Source of the DNA: Helicobacter anatolicus
GTDB lineage: Bacteria > Campylobacterota > Campylobacteria > Campylobacterales > Helicobacteraceae
Assembly (NCBI RefSeq): GCF_021300615.1
Contig: NZ_JAJTMY010000001.1
Location: 124,001 to 188,000 of the forward strand
Reading direction: 5' to 3'
Length of the DNA stretch: 64,000 bases
Part shown: in pieces, positions 9,965 to 19,552 of the stretch
How the letters are laid out: each line of letters starts with the position of its first letter
Numbering within the stretch: the stretch's first letter is position 1
The notes under the pieces: generated by a model
Databases searched by the model: none
Told to the model about the DNA's origin: nothing
What the model saw: only the letters and a program-made list of their open reading frames with translations
Position numbers and translations under genes: made by a program

Positions 9965-10769
9965 AAAACTTTCATCCTTGTTTTTGTTTTTTGTGATTAT
10001 TTTTGGATTTTATAATGGATTTTTGTATTTTGTGCAGCCAAAAATTAGCGCCTATTCAAGTCAGGATTCTGAAAATATTGCTAGAATAGAGGAGTATTTT
10101 TATGATAAAAAATATAAAAAAGTGCTTGTAGGGACTTCTATGTCTTTTAGGATGGATAGAGAAATCTTGCAGCAAAAAGGGATTTTTAACCTTTCTCTTG
10201 CTGGAGATAGTGTCTTGACAGGTTTAAGTGTGATTAAAGAATCTCAAAATATTCCAAATGTAATTTATGTGGAGACAAATTTGATTTTTAAGGAATTAAA
10301 TAAAGAGATGGAAGCAAAATCATCTGAAATTAAAAAATATATTCCTGCATTACAGGAACGATATCAGCTTATTAATATATTTTTTACCATACTTAAAAAT
10401 CGCTTAAAAGAGCATATTATAAGAAGTGATATTAGAAATGAAAAGGTCTATGAATTGGCTTTGTGTGAAAAAATTAAAGAATATAAGGATTTTAATATCA
10501 AATACAAAAAATCTTTAACACAGCTTAGGGAATTATTTGAATTTTTTCAAAAAAAAGGCACCAGGATTGAATTTTTTGAAACTCCTATTGATGAAAAATT
10601 GGAAAATAGTTTTTTTATGAAAAAGCAAAGAGAGATTTTAAAAGCAAACTTTGACTTTCCTTATTTGTTTGTATTGGATCAACATACATATTTAACTGCA
10701 GATGGGACACATTTACTACCAAAAAGCGCTCGGGACTTTACAAAATTTTTTATAAAACATATAGAGTAG
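9939..10769 (+). CDS. SGNH-like partner of the second MBOAT (DltD/AlgX/PatB type)
   Basis: A 276-residue protein with one N-terminal membrane segment (about 11-31) and an exported domain. The GTS of LVGTSMSF gives a candidate nucleophile Ser67, and ADGTHL near the end gives Asp255 and His258, the DxxH of SGNH enzymes. ATG 9939 has AGGAA six bases upstream; a GTG at 9933 sits inside that site. The first 26 bases overlap the MBOAT gene, so a frame shift in the (AT)13 tract, which ends translation upstream, may also reduce this product. It probably takes the acyl group moved by the MBOAT and transfers it to an outer glycan; the acceptor is not known. Confidence 0.7.
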   Translation: MHLFIFNSKKLSSLFLFFVIIFGFYNGFLYFVQPKISAYSSQDSENIARIEEYFYDKKYKKVLVGTSMSFRMDREILQQKGIFNLSLAGDSVLTGLSVIKESQNIPNVIYVETNLIFKELNKEMEAKSSEIKKYIPALQERYQLINIFFTILKNRLKEHIIRSDIRNEKVYELALCEKIKEYKDFNIKYKKSLTQLRELFEFFQKKGTRIEFFETPIDEKLENSFFMKKQREILKANFDFPYLFVLDQHTYLTADGTHLLPKSARDFTKFFIKHIE

Positions 10770-10909
10770 AAAACTTTTTGTGTTGCATATCTTGATTAAT
10801 TTTTAAAAAATACGGCATATATTTCAGAAAATTTTATACTTAAATATAGTAGAATAGACGAGATTTTGTTTTTTCTAAAATCATAAAACGCATAAACAAG
10901 GAGAAGGCA

Positions 10910-11413
10910 ATGGCCGAAATTAAAAGAAGGGACTTTTTAGGAATGACTCTTGGAGGTTTTACCGCAGCTGGTGCGGTAGCTTCTTTGATAGCTATGAAAA
11001 AGACTTGGGATCCTCTGCCTAGTGTCGTTTCTGCTGGTAAAACCATTGTGGATATTAGCGGAATGAAAGATGGTGATTTTACGACAACTGAATGGAGAGG
11101 AAAGCCTGTTTATATTATTAGAAAAAAAGCGGGTGCAGATTTCAATGAGGCAAGAGATTTTAAAATTGGCGATGGTGTTTTTACACTTGGTATTCAAATT
11201 TGTACACATTTAGGATGTATTCCAATTTATAAAGCGGATAAAGAGGAGTTTTTGTGTCCTTGTCATGGTGGAAAATTTGATATTGATGGTGTAAATGTTG
11301 CTGGAACTCCGCCACCTAGACCATTTGATATTCCAATGTTTAAAATTGATGGAAATACACTTGTTTTGGGCGAAGCTGGTCCAGAATATGAAGCAATGAT
11401 CGCAAAAGCATAA
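10910..11413 (+). CDS. petA: Ubiquinol-cytochrome c reductase, Rieske iron-sulfur subunit
   Basis: Carries the 2Fe-2S cluster that takes the first electron from menaquinol in complex III. Of 167 residues, the N-terminus has a twin-arginine type signal (KRRDFLG) leading into the membrane anchor (about 10-28). Cluster ligands are in CTHLGC (98-103) and CPCHGG (116-121). ATG has AAGGAG upstream. First gene of petABC, with petB nine bases downstream. TATACT or TAGAAT between 10835 and 10855 could be the -10. Confidence 0.96.
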   Translation: MAEIKRRDFLGMTLGGFTAAGAVASLIAMKKTWDPLPSVVSAGKTIVDISGMKDGDFTTTEWRGKPVYIIRKKAGADFNEARDFKIGDGVFTLGIQICTHLGCIPIYKADKEEFLCPCHGGKFDIDGVNVAGTPPPRPFDIPMFKIDGNTLVLGEAGPEYEAMIAKA

Positions 11414-11422
11414 GGAGAGAAT

Positions 11423-12655
11423 ATGGCAAATATTAGAAAATCAGAGGGCGTAATGGATTGGTTAGATCAACGCCTTGGAGTAAAAAAACTCATTGAAGTA
11501 ATGATGACAAAATATTGGATTCCAAAAAATATTAATTTTCTTTGGGCGATGGGAGTGGTTTTATTAACTCTTTTTACTCTTTTGTTTGTATCGGGACTAT
11601 TTTTGTTGATGTATTATAAGCCAGATGCAAAGCTTGCATTTGATAGTGTAAATTACACAATTATGCAAGAGGTTGCATATGGGTGGCTTTGGAGGCATAT
11701 ACATGCCGTGGCTGCTAGTATGGTATTTGTAATTATTTATATCCATATGTTTGTAGCAATCTATTATGGCTCTTACAAAAAAGGCCGCGAGATGATTTGG
11801 ATTGGTGGTATGCTTTTATTTGTAGTGTTTTCTGCAGAGGCATTTAGTGGGTATATGCTTCCTTGGGGGCAAATGAGTTATTGGGCTGCGGCAGTTATTA
11901 CAAATCTTTTTGGTGGAATCCCTTTTATTGGTGCTGATGTTGTTGAGTGGATTAGAGGAAATTATGTTGTAGCAGATTCTACGCTAACAAGATTTTTTAT
12001 GCTTCATGTATGTTTATTGCCGATTGTAATTATTGCTTTGATTGCATTCCATTTCTATTCTCTTAGAATTCCTCATGTAAATAATCAAGAGGGTGAGGAG
12101 TTGGATTTTGAAAAAGAGCAAGAAAAGTATCTTGCAGGGAAGGCAAAAGAATCTAAAGTAATTCCTTTTTGGCCAGTTTTCTTGTCAAAAGATATTTTTG
12201 TAGTATCAGTATTTATGATTTTCTTCTTTTATTTAGTATGCTATCACTTTGAATTTGCAATAGATCCGATCAATTTTGAACCAGCAGATAATCTTAAAAC
12301 CCCTACACATATTTATCCAGAGTGGTATTTCTTGTGGAGTTATGAAGTGTTAAGAGGAATCTATTTTAGTGCAGATTTAGGATTGATTGCATTTGGTATT
12401 GCACAAGTAGTATTTTTCATTTTACCTTGGCTTGATCGAAGCAATGTAGTAGCACCAGCACATAGAAGAAAGGGCTTTTTTGTATGGTTCTGGCTATTAA
12501 TTATTGATTTGATTGTATTGACAATTTTTGGTAAATTGCCACCAGAGGGAATGAATACATATGTAGGTTTTGCTGCTTCTATTGGTTTCTTATTCTTAAT
12601 GTTTATTGCATTGCCTCTAATTACGATTGCAGAAAGAAAAAAAGGAGGTCTATAA
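11423..12655 (+). CDS. petB: Cytochrome b of the bc1 complex
   Basis: Membrane core of complex III, binding two b hemes and both quinol sites; 410 residues with about nine hydrophobic segments. Heme-binding histidines are visible in WRHIHA and, about 95 residues on, in FMLHV and AFHFYS. The quinol-oxidation motif PEWYFL is present (YPEWYFLW). It overlaps petC by one base (TAATG), consistent with fixed-ratio synthesis. Confidence 0.97.
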   Translation: MANIRKSEGVMDWLDQRLGVKKLIEVMMTKYWIPKNINFLWAMGVVLLTLFTLLFVSGLFLLMYYKPDAKLAFDSVNYTIMQEVAYGWLWRHIHAVAASMVFVIIYIHMFVAIYYGSYKKGREMIWIGGMLLFVVFSAEAFSGYMLPWGQMSYWAAAVITNLFGGIPFIGADVVEWIRGNYVVADSTLTRFFMLHVCLLPIVIIALIAFHFYSLRIPHVNNQEGEELDFEKEQEKYLAGKAKESKVIPFWPVFLSKDIFVVSVFMIFFFYLVCYHFEFAIDPINFEPADNLKTPTHIYPEWYFLWSYEVLRGIYFSADLGLIAFGIAQVVFFILPWLDRSNVVAPAHRRKGFFVWFWLLIIDLIVLTIFGKLPPEGMNTYVGFAASIGFLFLMFIALPLITIAERKKGGL

Positions 12656-13572
12656 TGAGAGAGATTAAGATATTAGCAATTTTAATCATTGTAATTGGCA
12701 CAATTTATTGGGGTGTAGAGCCTTTGGCACATTCTGTTATGCATCCTAAAGTAGCACCAGCAGATTTTAATTTTGAAGATTTAAAAGCTATTGATCTGTC
12801 AAAGGCTGATGCACAAAAGGGTAAAGAGTTGACAATGAATAATTGTGCAGGTTGTCATGGAATTAAAAATGCAGGAATGGAAGCGCCGATGGATGCAGAA
12901 AGCGCAGCATCTAGTTTTGGCGTAGTGCCTCTAGATCTTTCTAGTGCAGGAGCAATTTTTGATGAAAAATATCTTGCAAATTTTATTGCAGATCCTGTAA
13001 AAGCAGCAATTTTGGAACATAAATTTAAGGTTTCTTGTGAGGGGTTAGATGATGCAAATGCAAAAGAATGCGAAAAGTCCAATGAAGGTAAAGCGGATTA
13101 TCCTATGAGTGCATTTAAAGGAGTTTTAAGTGAGAGTGAAATTGCTGATATTGTTGCCTATCTTAAATCTATTGCATCAAAAGATTTGAGTGATAAGGAA
13201 GTATTTATGAATGCTTGCCAAAGATGCCATAGCATGAAATATGATGGTGTAATGGCTGCAACTCCAGATGAAAATTTGAAAAATTATCTTGGCACAAAAG
13301 CTCCTGATTTATCTATGATGATTAGAAGCAAAGGCGAAAATTATCTTGATATTTTTATTAACAATCCTCAAAAAGAGCTTGCAGGAACTCCTATGCCTAG
13401 AGTCGGGGTTACTCAAGCAGCACAAAAGCAGATTATCCAATATATTGAACAAGTTGGCGATAGTAGTAAAAATGAAAGAAATGCATTGGGAATTAAAATC
13501 ATGATTTTCTTTGTAGTGCTTTCTGTATTGGCCTATGCTTGGAAGAGAAAAATTTGGAAAGATTTACACTAA
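12655..13572 (+). CDS. petC: Di-heme cytochrome c subunit of the bc1 complex
   Basis: Epsilon-type cytochrome c1 equivalent with two c-type hemes, 305 residues. Heme sites are CAGCH at 64-68 and CQRCH at 188-192; candidate axial methionines include Met151 in YPMSAF. There is a membrane segment at each end (about 6-24 and 282-298), so both heme domains face the periplasm. It ends the petABC operon and is followed by a strong hairpin. Confidence 0.96.
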   Translation: MREIKILAILIIVIGTIYWGVEPLAHSVMHPKVAPADFNFEDLKAIDLSKADAQKGKELTMNNCAGCHGIKNAGMEAPMDAESAASSFGVVPLDLSSAGAIFDEKYLANFIADPVKAAILEHKFKVSCEGLDDANAKECEKSNEGKADYPMSAFKGVLSESEIADIVAYLKSIASKDLSDKEVFMNACQRCHSMKYDGVMAATPDENLKNYLGTKAPDLSMMIRSKGENYLDIFINNPQKELAGTPMPRVGVTQAAQKQIIQYIEQVGDSSKNERNALGIKIMIFFVVLSVLAYAWKRKIWKDLH

Positions 13573-13588
13573 TTTTTTTAAAATTTTG

Positions 13589-13616
13589 CTTCGTAACATT
13601 TTGAGATGTTGCGAAG
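13589..13616 (+). terminator. Terminator of petABC
   Basis: CTTCGTAACAT (13589-13599) pairs with ATGTTGCGAAG (13606-13616), 11 bp with one G-T pair and a 6-base loop. TTTATTCTCCTTTA follows. Confidence 0.75.
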
Positions 13617-13757
13617 TTTATTCTCCTTTATTTTTCCTTTTTATTTTTATTTTGTAAATTTATTGTGATATAGTTTTTTAAAGAGGTTTTCATAGAAACT
13701 TTAAATATTTTTTAACATTTCTAGGATAATCTCAAAAAAACTCTATAAGGAATCACA

Positions 13758-15956
13758 ATGAAAATCACTTACACACTCACAGATGAATCTCCGGCATTGG
13801 CTACCTATTCTTTTTTACCTATTGTGAAAGCTTTTTTAAGTAATGCAGGTATTGAAGTAGAGACTGCAGATATTTCATTAGCAGGTAGAATTATTGCACA
13901 ATTTCCACAATTTCTTACTCCAGAACAGCAAATTCCCAATGTGTTGGAGGCATTAGGAGAGCTTGTTAAACGCCCAGAGGCAAATTTGATCAAAACACCA
14001 AATATTTCAGCGTCTATTCCCCAACTTAAAAATGCAATCAAGGAATTGCAAGATAAGGGATATAAGATTCCAGACTATCCAGATAATCCTAGCAATAAAG
14101 AAGAAGAAAATATCAAAGAGAGTTACCAAAAAATCTTAGGTTCTGCGGTGAATCCCATACTAAGACAGGGGAATTCTGATCGACGCTCTACTAAGGCGGT
14201 AAAAAAATATGCACAAAATAATCCCTATAAAGTTGCTAATTTTAATCCAAATTCTAAGAGCATGGTTTCATATATGAAAGAAGGGGATTTTTTTAGTAAT
14301 GAAAAAGCGGTGCTTATTAAAGAAAATACGGAAGGAAGGATTGAATTTGTTGATGCAAATGGAAATAAGGAAGTGCTAAAAGAGGGAATTAAGCTTGATA
14401 AAAATGAAATTTTAGACGCAACTTTTATGAATGTAAAATTACTTGAGAAATTTTATGAAGAACAGATTGCAAAGTGTAAAAATGAAGATATCTTATTTTC
14501 TTTACACCTTAAGGCTACAATGATGAAAGTGAGCGATCCAGTGATTTTTGGTCATGCTGTGAAGGTATATTTTAAAGAGCTTTTTGAAACTTTCAAAGAA
14601 GAATTTGAAAAATTAGAAATTAATCCAAATAATGGAATTTCTGAGTTATTGAACAAAATTGAGAAATCGGACAAAAAAAATGAAATTTTAAAAAAATATC
14701 AAGAAATTTTAGAAAAAAGTGCCAAAATTTCTATGGTAAATTCTGATAAGGGGATCACAAATTTGCATGTTCCAAGTGATGTAATTGTAGATGCTTCTAT
14801 GCCTGCAATGTTGAAAAATGGGGCAAAGCTTTGGGATAGAGAGGGAAAAGAGTGCGATGGTAATGCGGTAATTCCTGATAAAACTTATGCCACAATTTAT
14901 GAGGCAGTTTTAGAGGATATGCGTAAAAATGGTGTGTTAAATCCTAGTAAGCTTGGTAGTATGGCAAATGTGGGATTGATGGCAAAAAAAGCACAGGAAT
15001 ATGGATCACATGATAAGACTTTTATTGCTAAAAAAGATGGTGTTTTTAGAATTCTTGATTCTAATGGGGCGATTTTATTAGAACATCAGGTGCAAAAAGG
15101 AGATATTTATCGTGCAAATCAAGCTAAATATGATGCAATAATAACTTGGATTGATTTGGGAATTGAGAGAAGTGAAATTAGTAATACTCCAGCAATTTTT
15201 TGGCTAGATGAAAAAAGAGAAAGTAATAAAATTATGATTTCTTTGGTACAAAAAAGATTGGAGGAAAAAGGTAAAAAAATAGATATTTTAGAACCAAAAC
15301 TCGCTTGTTTGAAGAGTTTGGAGATGATTAGAGAAGGTAGAGATGTAATTTCTATTACTGGTAATGTATTAAGAGATTATCTCACAGATTTGTTTCCAAT
15401 TTTAGAGCTTGGTACAAGTGCAAAAATGCTTTCTGTAGTGCCTATGTTAAATGGTGGGGCAATGTTTGAAACAGGTGCGGGAGGATCGGCTCCAAAGCAA
15501 GTAGAACAGGTACTTTTGGAAAATCATTTGCGATGGGATAGTTTAGGAGAATTTTTGGCATTGCAAGCAAGTTTGGAGTTTTTTGCACAGAAAAATAGTA
15601 ATGCAAAAGCAAAAATTTTAGCAGATGCACTTGATGGAGCAATTGGTAAATGGCTTGATAATAATAAGACTCCATCTCGCAGGGCTAAAGAAGATGATAA
15701 TAGGACAAGTCATTATTATTTAGCAATGTATTTTGCAGAAGCTTTGGCAGAACAAAATAAAGATTCTTCTTTAAGAGAAAAGTTTATTCCTATCACAAAA
15801 GAATTGCAAGAAAATGAGTTAAAAATTAAAAAAGAATTTTTAGATAAAGAAGGTGTTGGGGTTGATTTGGGGGGATATTATAAATTTGACGATAAAAAAG
15901 TAGAAAAAATTATGCGTCCAAGTCAGACTTTTAATGCAATCATAGATAAGATTTGA
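13758..15956 (+). CDS. icd: Monomeric NADP-dependent isocitrate dehydrogenase
   Basis: Oxidatively decarboxylates isocitrate to 2-oxoglutarate in the TCA cycle. The 732-residue length and the start ([18 protein letters not shown]) identify the monomeric family, unrelated in size to the roughly 420-residue dimeric enzyme of H. pylori. Family segments include [34 protein letters not shown] and [14 protein letters not shown]. It stands alone between the petABC terminator and the hugZ unit; GATAAT near 13725 is a possible -10, and AAGGA precedes the ATG. Confidence 0.97.
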   Translation: MKITYTLTDESPALATYSFLPIVKAFLSNAGIEVETADISLAGRIIAQFPQFLTPEQQIPNVLEALGELVKRPEANLIKTPNISASIPQLKNAIKELQDKGYKIPDYPDNPSNKEEENIKESYQKILGSAVNPILRQGNSDRRSTKAVKKYAQNNPYKVANFNPNSKSMVSYMKEGDFFSNEKAVLIKENTEGRIEFVDANGNKEVLKEGIKLDKNEILDATFMNVKLLEKFYEEQIAKCKNEDILFSLHLKATMMKVSDPVIFGHAVKVYFKELFETFKEEFEKLEINPNNGISELLNKIEKSDKKNEILKKYQEILEKSAKISMVNSDKGITNLHVPSDVIVDASMPAMLKNGAKLWDREGKECDGNAVIPDKTYATIYEAVLEDMRKNGVLNPSKLGSMANVGLMAKKAQEYGSHDKTFIAKKDGVFRILDSNGAILLEHQVQKGDIYRANQAKYDAIITWIDLGIERSEISNTPAIFWLDEKRESNKIMISLVQKRLEEKGKKIDILEPKLACLKSLEMIREGRDVISITGNVLRDYLTDLFPILELGTSAKMLSVVPMLNGGAMFETGAGGSAPKQVEQVLLENHLRWDSLGEFLALQASLEFFAQKNSNAKAKILADALDGAIGKWLDNNKTPSRRAKEDDNRTSHYYLAMYFAEALAEQNKDSSLREKFIPITKELQENELKIKKEFLDKEGVGVDLGGYYKFDDKKVEKIMRPSQTFNAIIDKI

Positions 15957-16188
15957 TTGCATGATGCATGAGTGCAAGAGGTGATATAAAAGAATTGTGG
16001 CAGTACAATGCAAAAAAGTAAATGTAATACTTAGATATTTGGTTTTATTTAAATAATACTAAATAGAAGTTAGAAAATAATTATAGGTAAGGGGGTGGGT
16101 ATGTTTTTATGTAGATTTTATAGTTTAGATCTAGTTGATTTTATTGAAAAGTTTTATTAGAAAATAGTAAAAAATGATAAAAATATTT

Positions 16189-16215
16189 GGAGCAAAATTT
16201 AAAATATTTTGCTCC
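16189..16215. terminator. Bidirectional terminator between icd and hugZ
   Basis: GGAGCAAAAT and ATTTTGCTCC form a perfect 10-bp stem with a 7-base loop. On the plus strand TTTATTAT follows; on the minus strand AAATATTTTTATC follows, so it can end hugZ transcripts just after their stop. The 230 bases between icd and this hairpin show no gene. Confidence 0.7.
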
Positions 16216-16226
16216 TTTATTATGCT

Positions 16227-16985
16227 TTATTTATGTGCACGTTCGTGTGGGTTCCCTGTGATTCCAATATGTGCTATTTCACCGCTGTCAGAAATCATAT
16301 AGGCTTGACCAAATCCCTTAACAAACCTACCGCTTTTAAATTTTAATTCTATAAGATGGAAATCTGTAAAATTGCGAATAGTTTTAATTCCACCATCTCC
16401 CTGCATATTTTTTTCCAAAGTATCTAGAGCATCTTCAAATTCTTGAGAATCTCTAGGGATAAAAATCGCTTCTGCTTGATAACGCAATCTTTTTCTTAAG
16501 ATGATTGATTTTGCTTTGCACTCATCTTCTAAAAACATTACTTCTATTTTTTTAGGATTATTTTTGATGTTGTCAAAATGTTCCGCAGTCGCGCTGATGT
16601 AGATATAGTTTTTTGTCGTAGTTTGAATAAGAGGTGCATATGAGCTAAGCGGAAATCCTTCTTGATTAGCTGTAGCAAGGATACAAGAACCAAAAGATTT
16701 GCGAAACTCTTTGATTTCTTCTTTCACTTTTTCAAATTCCAGTGTTTTTGGGACACTTTGGCATAGCTCAATAATTGCTTGTTTAATAGTATTTGCATCT
16801 GCTTTTTGTGGAAATTCTATGCGTAAGGTTTCTTTGTTGTTATACAAAAGATCAATACCGCCAAAATCTACACTCTGCATAATTACTTCACTGACATTTT
16901 CCGCATTACCAAATTTTTTACATAAGCCAATCATTTCGGCTTTGTGATGTTCATTCATGTGTTTTAAAATATTTGAAAAATCCAT
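16227..16985 (-). CDS. hugZ: Heme oxygenase HugZ/ChuZ family
   Basis: Cleaves heme to release iron; 252 residues, matching the H. pylori HugZ length. The C-terminal two thirds has the split-barrel (pyridoxamine-oxidase-like) fold typical of the family: FGSCILATANQEGFPLSSYAP and a VMFLEDE segment. The C-terminal loop (GNPHERAHK, His247 and His251) corresponds to the region that supplies the heme ligand (His245) in HugZ. AAAGGAG precedes the ATG. It lies 70 bases after the TonB-dependent receptor and is probably co-transcribed under Fur control. Confidence 0.9.
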   Translation of the reverse strand: MDFSNILKHMNEHHKAEMIGLCKKFGNAENVSEVIMQSVDFGGIDLLYNNKETLRIEFPQKADANTIKQAIIELCQSVPKTLEFEKVKEEIKEFRKSFGSCILATANQEGFPLSSYAPLIQTTTKNYIYISATAEHFDNIKNNPKKIEVMFLEDECKAKSIILRKRLRYQAEAIFIPRDSQEFEDALDTLEKNMQGDGGIKTIRNFTDFHLIELKFKSGRFVKGFGQAYMISDSGEIAHIGITGNPHERAHK

Positions 16986-17055
16986 TTTTTACTCCTTTAA
17001 TTATTTTTTTGCCTACCACCCACCCAAAAGATCAATAAAAACTATTTAATTAAAG

Positions 17056-19269
17056 TTAAAAAGCATATCGTCCCTCTAGGAAAATACTGCGCCCTTGTGC
17101 GTATTGATAATTAAATCCTGTTGTATAATCCGTGGTACTTGAATTATAATAGCTAAAATAGAGCGTGTCAAATAGATTGCGGATTCCAGCCGTGATGGAA
17201 AAATGTTTGATTTTATAATCTATACCAATATCTGTTAAAGAATAGGCTTTAATATTTTTTTGCGCAAAATCCTTTTGTGTTCCTATAAAAGAATTTTGTG
17301 TCCAAAGTTTTAGATTTTCTAAAATTGCATAGCTAAGACCAAGGGTAACTTTATAATTACTTACATAAGGAATTAAATCCCCTTTTTGATAAGTTGCATT
17401 TTTTGGTGCTTTAAGGATTCTAGCATCAATATAAGTGAAGCTTTGATTGAAAGATAGGGCATTGTTAAAAAAACTTTGCTCGCTATAAAGTTCAATACCG
17501 GTGCGTTGTGTGAGATCATAATTTCCTACACTTATGCCACCAACAGCATGCGCTGTTCCATTAGTGTAAATTTCATTTTGTGTTAGAGTGTAAAAGATTG
17601 CGCCTGATAAAAATAAATGCTCGGTTATATTAAGTTTGGTTCCTAATTCTAAAGTATGGTAAGTTTCTGATTTTACATTACTAGCGCTATAATTATTGTT
17701 TGTGTCTCTTTGAGTAAGTTTATCGGGATTTGGAGAGAGAAAACCTTTTTCATATTTTGCATACAAGTCCCCTCCTCCTAGGACATTTTTAAAATCAAAA
17801 GAGTATTTTGGTGTAAGTTCTAGAGCAAAATTATTTGTAATTTCATTGATATTATAAGTCCAAGGACATCCTTCTTCTGGTTTGCAAAATGGTTTGGTTG
17901 TGATGGTGCCCATATTAGGAGCAGTTGTGTATCCACTTCTATCACTTTTTCTATTGCCTCCATATTTTGCAATTTCATATCTAGCACCTGCGGTTAATGA
18001 AAAAGATTTACTAAAGTTGTATTTTTCTATCGCAAATAAAGAATTGCTAAATTTATAAGGGATAACCTGTGTGATAATTGTATGATCAAGATCTAAGTAG
18101 GGGGGTTGTGAAACAACATAATTAAGATTGAGTTTTCTATTACCTTGATTGAAGATAGAATCTATCCCAATAATAAATAAACCGTTTTTGTGATTGTGGT
18201 TGATTTTGGTTTGAAAGCCTAGTTTTTGATCGATAAAATAACTTCCATTTTGCGAGACATCTTGAATATAGCTCACACCTCTTCCTGAGGCATTAAACCA
18301 AATATCTTGTATATTTTTAGCATAGTAATTTTTATAGTAATGATAGAATAATTTGCTTTGTATGCTAAGATTTTGATATTGATAATCATAACTTAGGGTT
18401 GCATCTAAGCGATCTTGTATAAGATGAATAATCCCCTCACCCGCATTATAGCGTTTGTCTTTTGAAGGGAGATTGTTATTTAGGTTGGGAGAAGTGCCAC
18501 CTATACTCATTAGAAGTGGTGGAGTAGTGTTAATAAAGCCTTTAAAATAGCTTGCTTCAAAGCTAAGAGAGTGGTTAGGGTTGATATCATAAGTAATAGA
18601 AGCACCGATATTAAAGGTATTGCTTTCATCTCCTTGTCGATATCCTTTTTTATAAAAATATCTTCCGCTAAGTGTGTAATATAAATTAGAAACAATTTCT
18701 CCTCCAAATCTTGCATCAGTAGAGATTTGAGACCCAAAAGCATCGGGACTTTGTGGAACACCGCTATAATTAATGCCTAGATTTGGGCTAAATTTTTTAT
18801 ATCTTTTTTTGGTGATGATATTTACTACTCCGCCTCTTGTTCCATTACCATACATTACTGCACCGCCACCTGGTAGGATTTCAATACTCTCAATATCGCT
18901 TGGATTGATAGAATTAATAGGAGTGACTCCATGAGAAGAATCTAACATGTTAAGCGAGATACCATTAAGTAGAATTTGAGTATTGACATTAGCACTATTG
19001 CCTTGACCTCTTAGATCGATATTGCCTCCAAGACCTGTATTGCTTATGCCTACAAAAGGCGTATAAGCAAAAATATCTTCTGTGTTTTTATAGCCTTTAT
19101 TTTCAATCATTTCTTTGTCGATGAGATAGACATTGCGATTTAGCTCATCAAGTTTAGATTCAAATCCGTGAGTTATAATTTTATCAAGCTTTTTTACTTC
19201 AGAGACATTTTGTTCTTCTGCAAAGATTGAAGAACAATAAGCTAAGCATAATAAAAATATTTTTTTCAT
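17056..19269 (-). CDS. TonB-dependent outer membrane receptor, probably heme or iron
   Basis: A 737-residue outer membrane receptor: signal peptide (1-19, ending FAEEQ), plug domain (about 30-150, with IDLRGQG and VVNIITKK) and a C-terminal beta-barrel ending in Phe (GRYAF). ATG 19269 has AAGGAA upstream and begins at the signal peptide; a longer frame to 19395 would run through the Fur box. An LSPNPDKL stretch resembles the NPNL element of heme receptors, but FRAP is not clear. Place beside hugZ suggests heme uptake (ChuA/ChuZ-like). Energy would come from ExbBD-TonB at 27466-28931. Confidence 0.85.
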   Translation of the reverse strand: MKKIFLLCLAYCSSIFAEEQNVSEVKKLDKIITHGFESKLDELNRNVYLIDKEMIENKGYKNTEDIFAYTPFVGISNTGLGGNIDLRGQGNSANVNTQILLNGISLNMLDSSHGVTPINSINPSDIESIEILPGGGAVMYGNGTRGGVVNIITKKRYKKFSPNLGINYSGVPQSPDAFGSQISTDARFGGEIVSNLYYTLSGRYFYKKGYRQGDESNTFNIGASITYDINPNHSLSFEASYFKGFINTTPPLLMSIGGTSPNLNNNLPSKDKRYNAGEGIIHLIQDRLDATLSYDYQYQNLSIQSKLFYHYYKNYYAKNIQDIWFNASGRGVSYIQDVSQNGSYFIDQKLGFQTKINHNHKNGLFIIGIDSIFNQGNRKLNLNYVVSQPPYLDLDHTIITQVIPYKFSNSLFAIEKYNFSKSFSLTAGARYEIAKYGGNRKSDRSGYTTAPNMGTITTKPFCKPEEGCPWTYNINEITNNFALELTPKYSFDFKNVLGGGDLYAKYEKGFLSPNPDKLTQRDTNNNYSASNVKSETYHTLELGTKLNITEHLFLSGAIFYTLTQNEIYTNGTAHAVGGISVGNYDLTQRTGIELYSEQSFFNNALSFNQSFTYIDARILKAPKNATYQKGDLIPYVSNYKVTLGLSYAILENLKLWTQNSFIGTQKDFAQKNIKAYSLTDIGIDYKIKHFSITAGIRNLFDTLYFSYYNSSTTDYTTGFNYQYAQGRSIFLEGRYAF

Positions 19270-19330
19270 TATTGATTCCTTAATAAATAATATAAATTTT
19301 TTCGCGGATTTTAATATATTAAAGCTTAAA

Positions 19331-19351
19331 TTATAATAATAGTTATTATAA
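19331..19351 (-). promoter_or_regulatory. Fur box upstream of the receptor-hugZ unit
   Basis: TTATAATAA-TAG-TTATTATAA is a perfect inverted repeat of two 9-base arms, very close to the Helicobacter Fur consensus TAATAATnATTATTA. It lies 62 bases before the receptor ATG and includes TATAAT on the minus strand, so Fur binding would cover the -10. Confidence 0.75.
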
Positions 19352-19451
19352 TTGAAACTATAAGTTATTTTAAAAACTTGTTGTATGCAACTCAAATCAA
19401 TACAATCAAAACTATTAAAAATATATTTTTTTAAGATTAAGGTGGGTATTT

Positions 19452-19480
19452 ATGTAACATATTTTATTTTTAATGTAACA
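19452..19480 (+). promoter_or_regulatory. Tandem ATGTAACA boxes upstream of cstA
   Basis: ATGTAACA occurs at 19452-19459 and 19473-19480, 21 bases apart, which places both on the same face of the helix. They lie about 75 bases before the cstA start. This is the layout of a response-regulator site; the regulator is unknown. Confidence 0.4.
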
Positions 19481-19552
19481 GAATGGATAAAAATATTTTA
19501 AAAATTTTGTTTTTTTCTTAAGATTGGTGGCCTATAAATTAAGGAGAAAGAT

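Noticed and set aside
16089-16101. G-rich stretch (GGGGGTGGG) in the gap after icd, considered as a contingency tract
   Set aside because: Not homopolymeric, outside any gene and with no promoter beside it.
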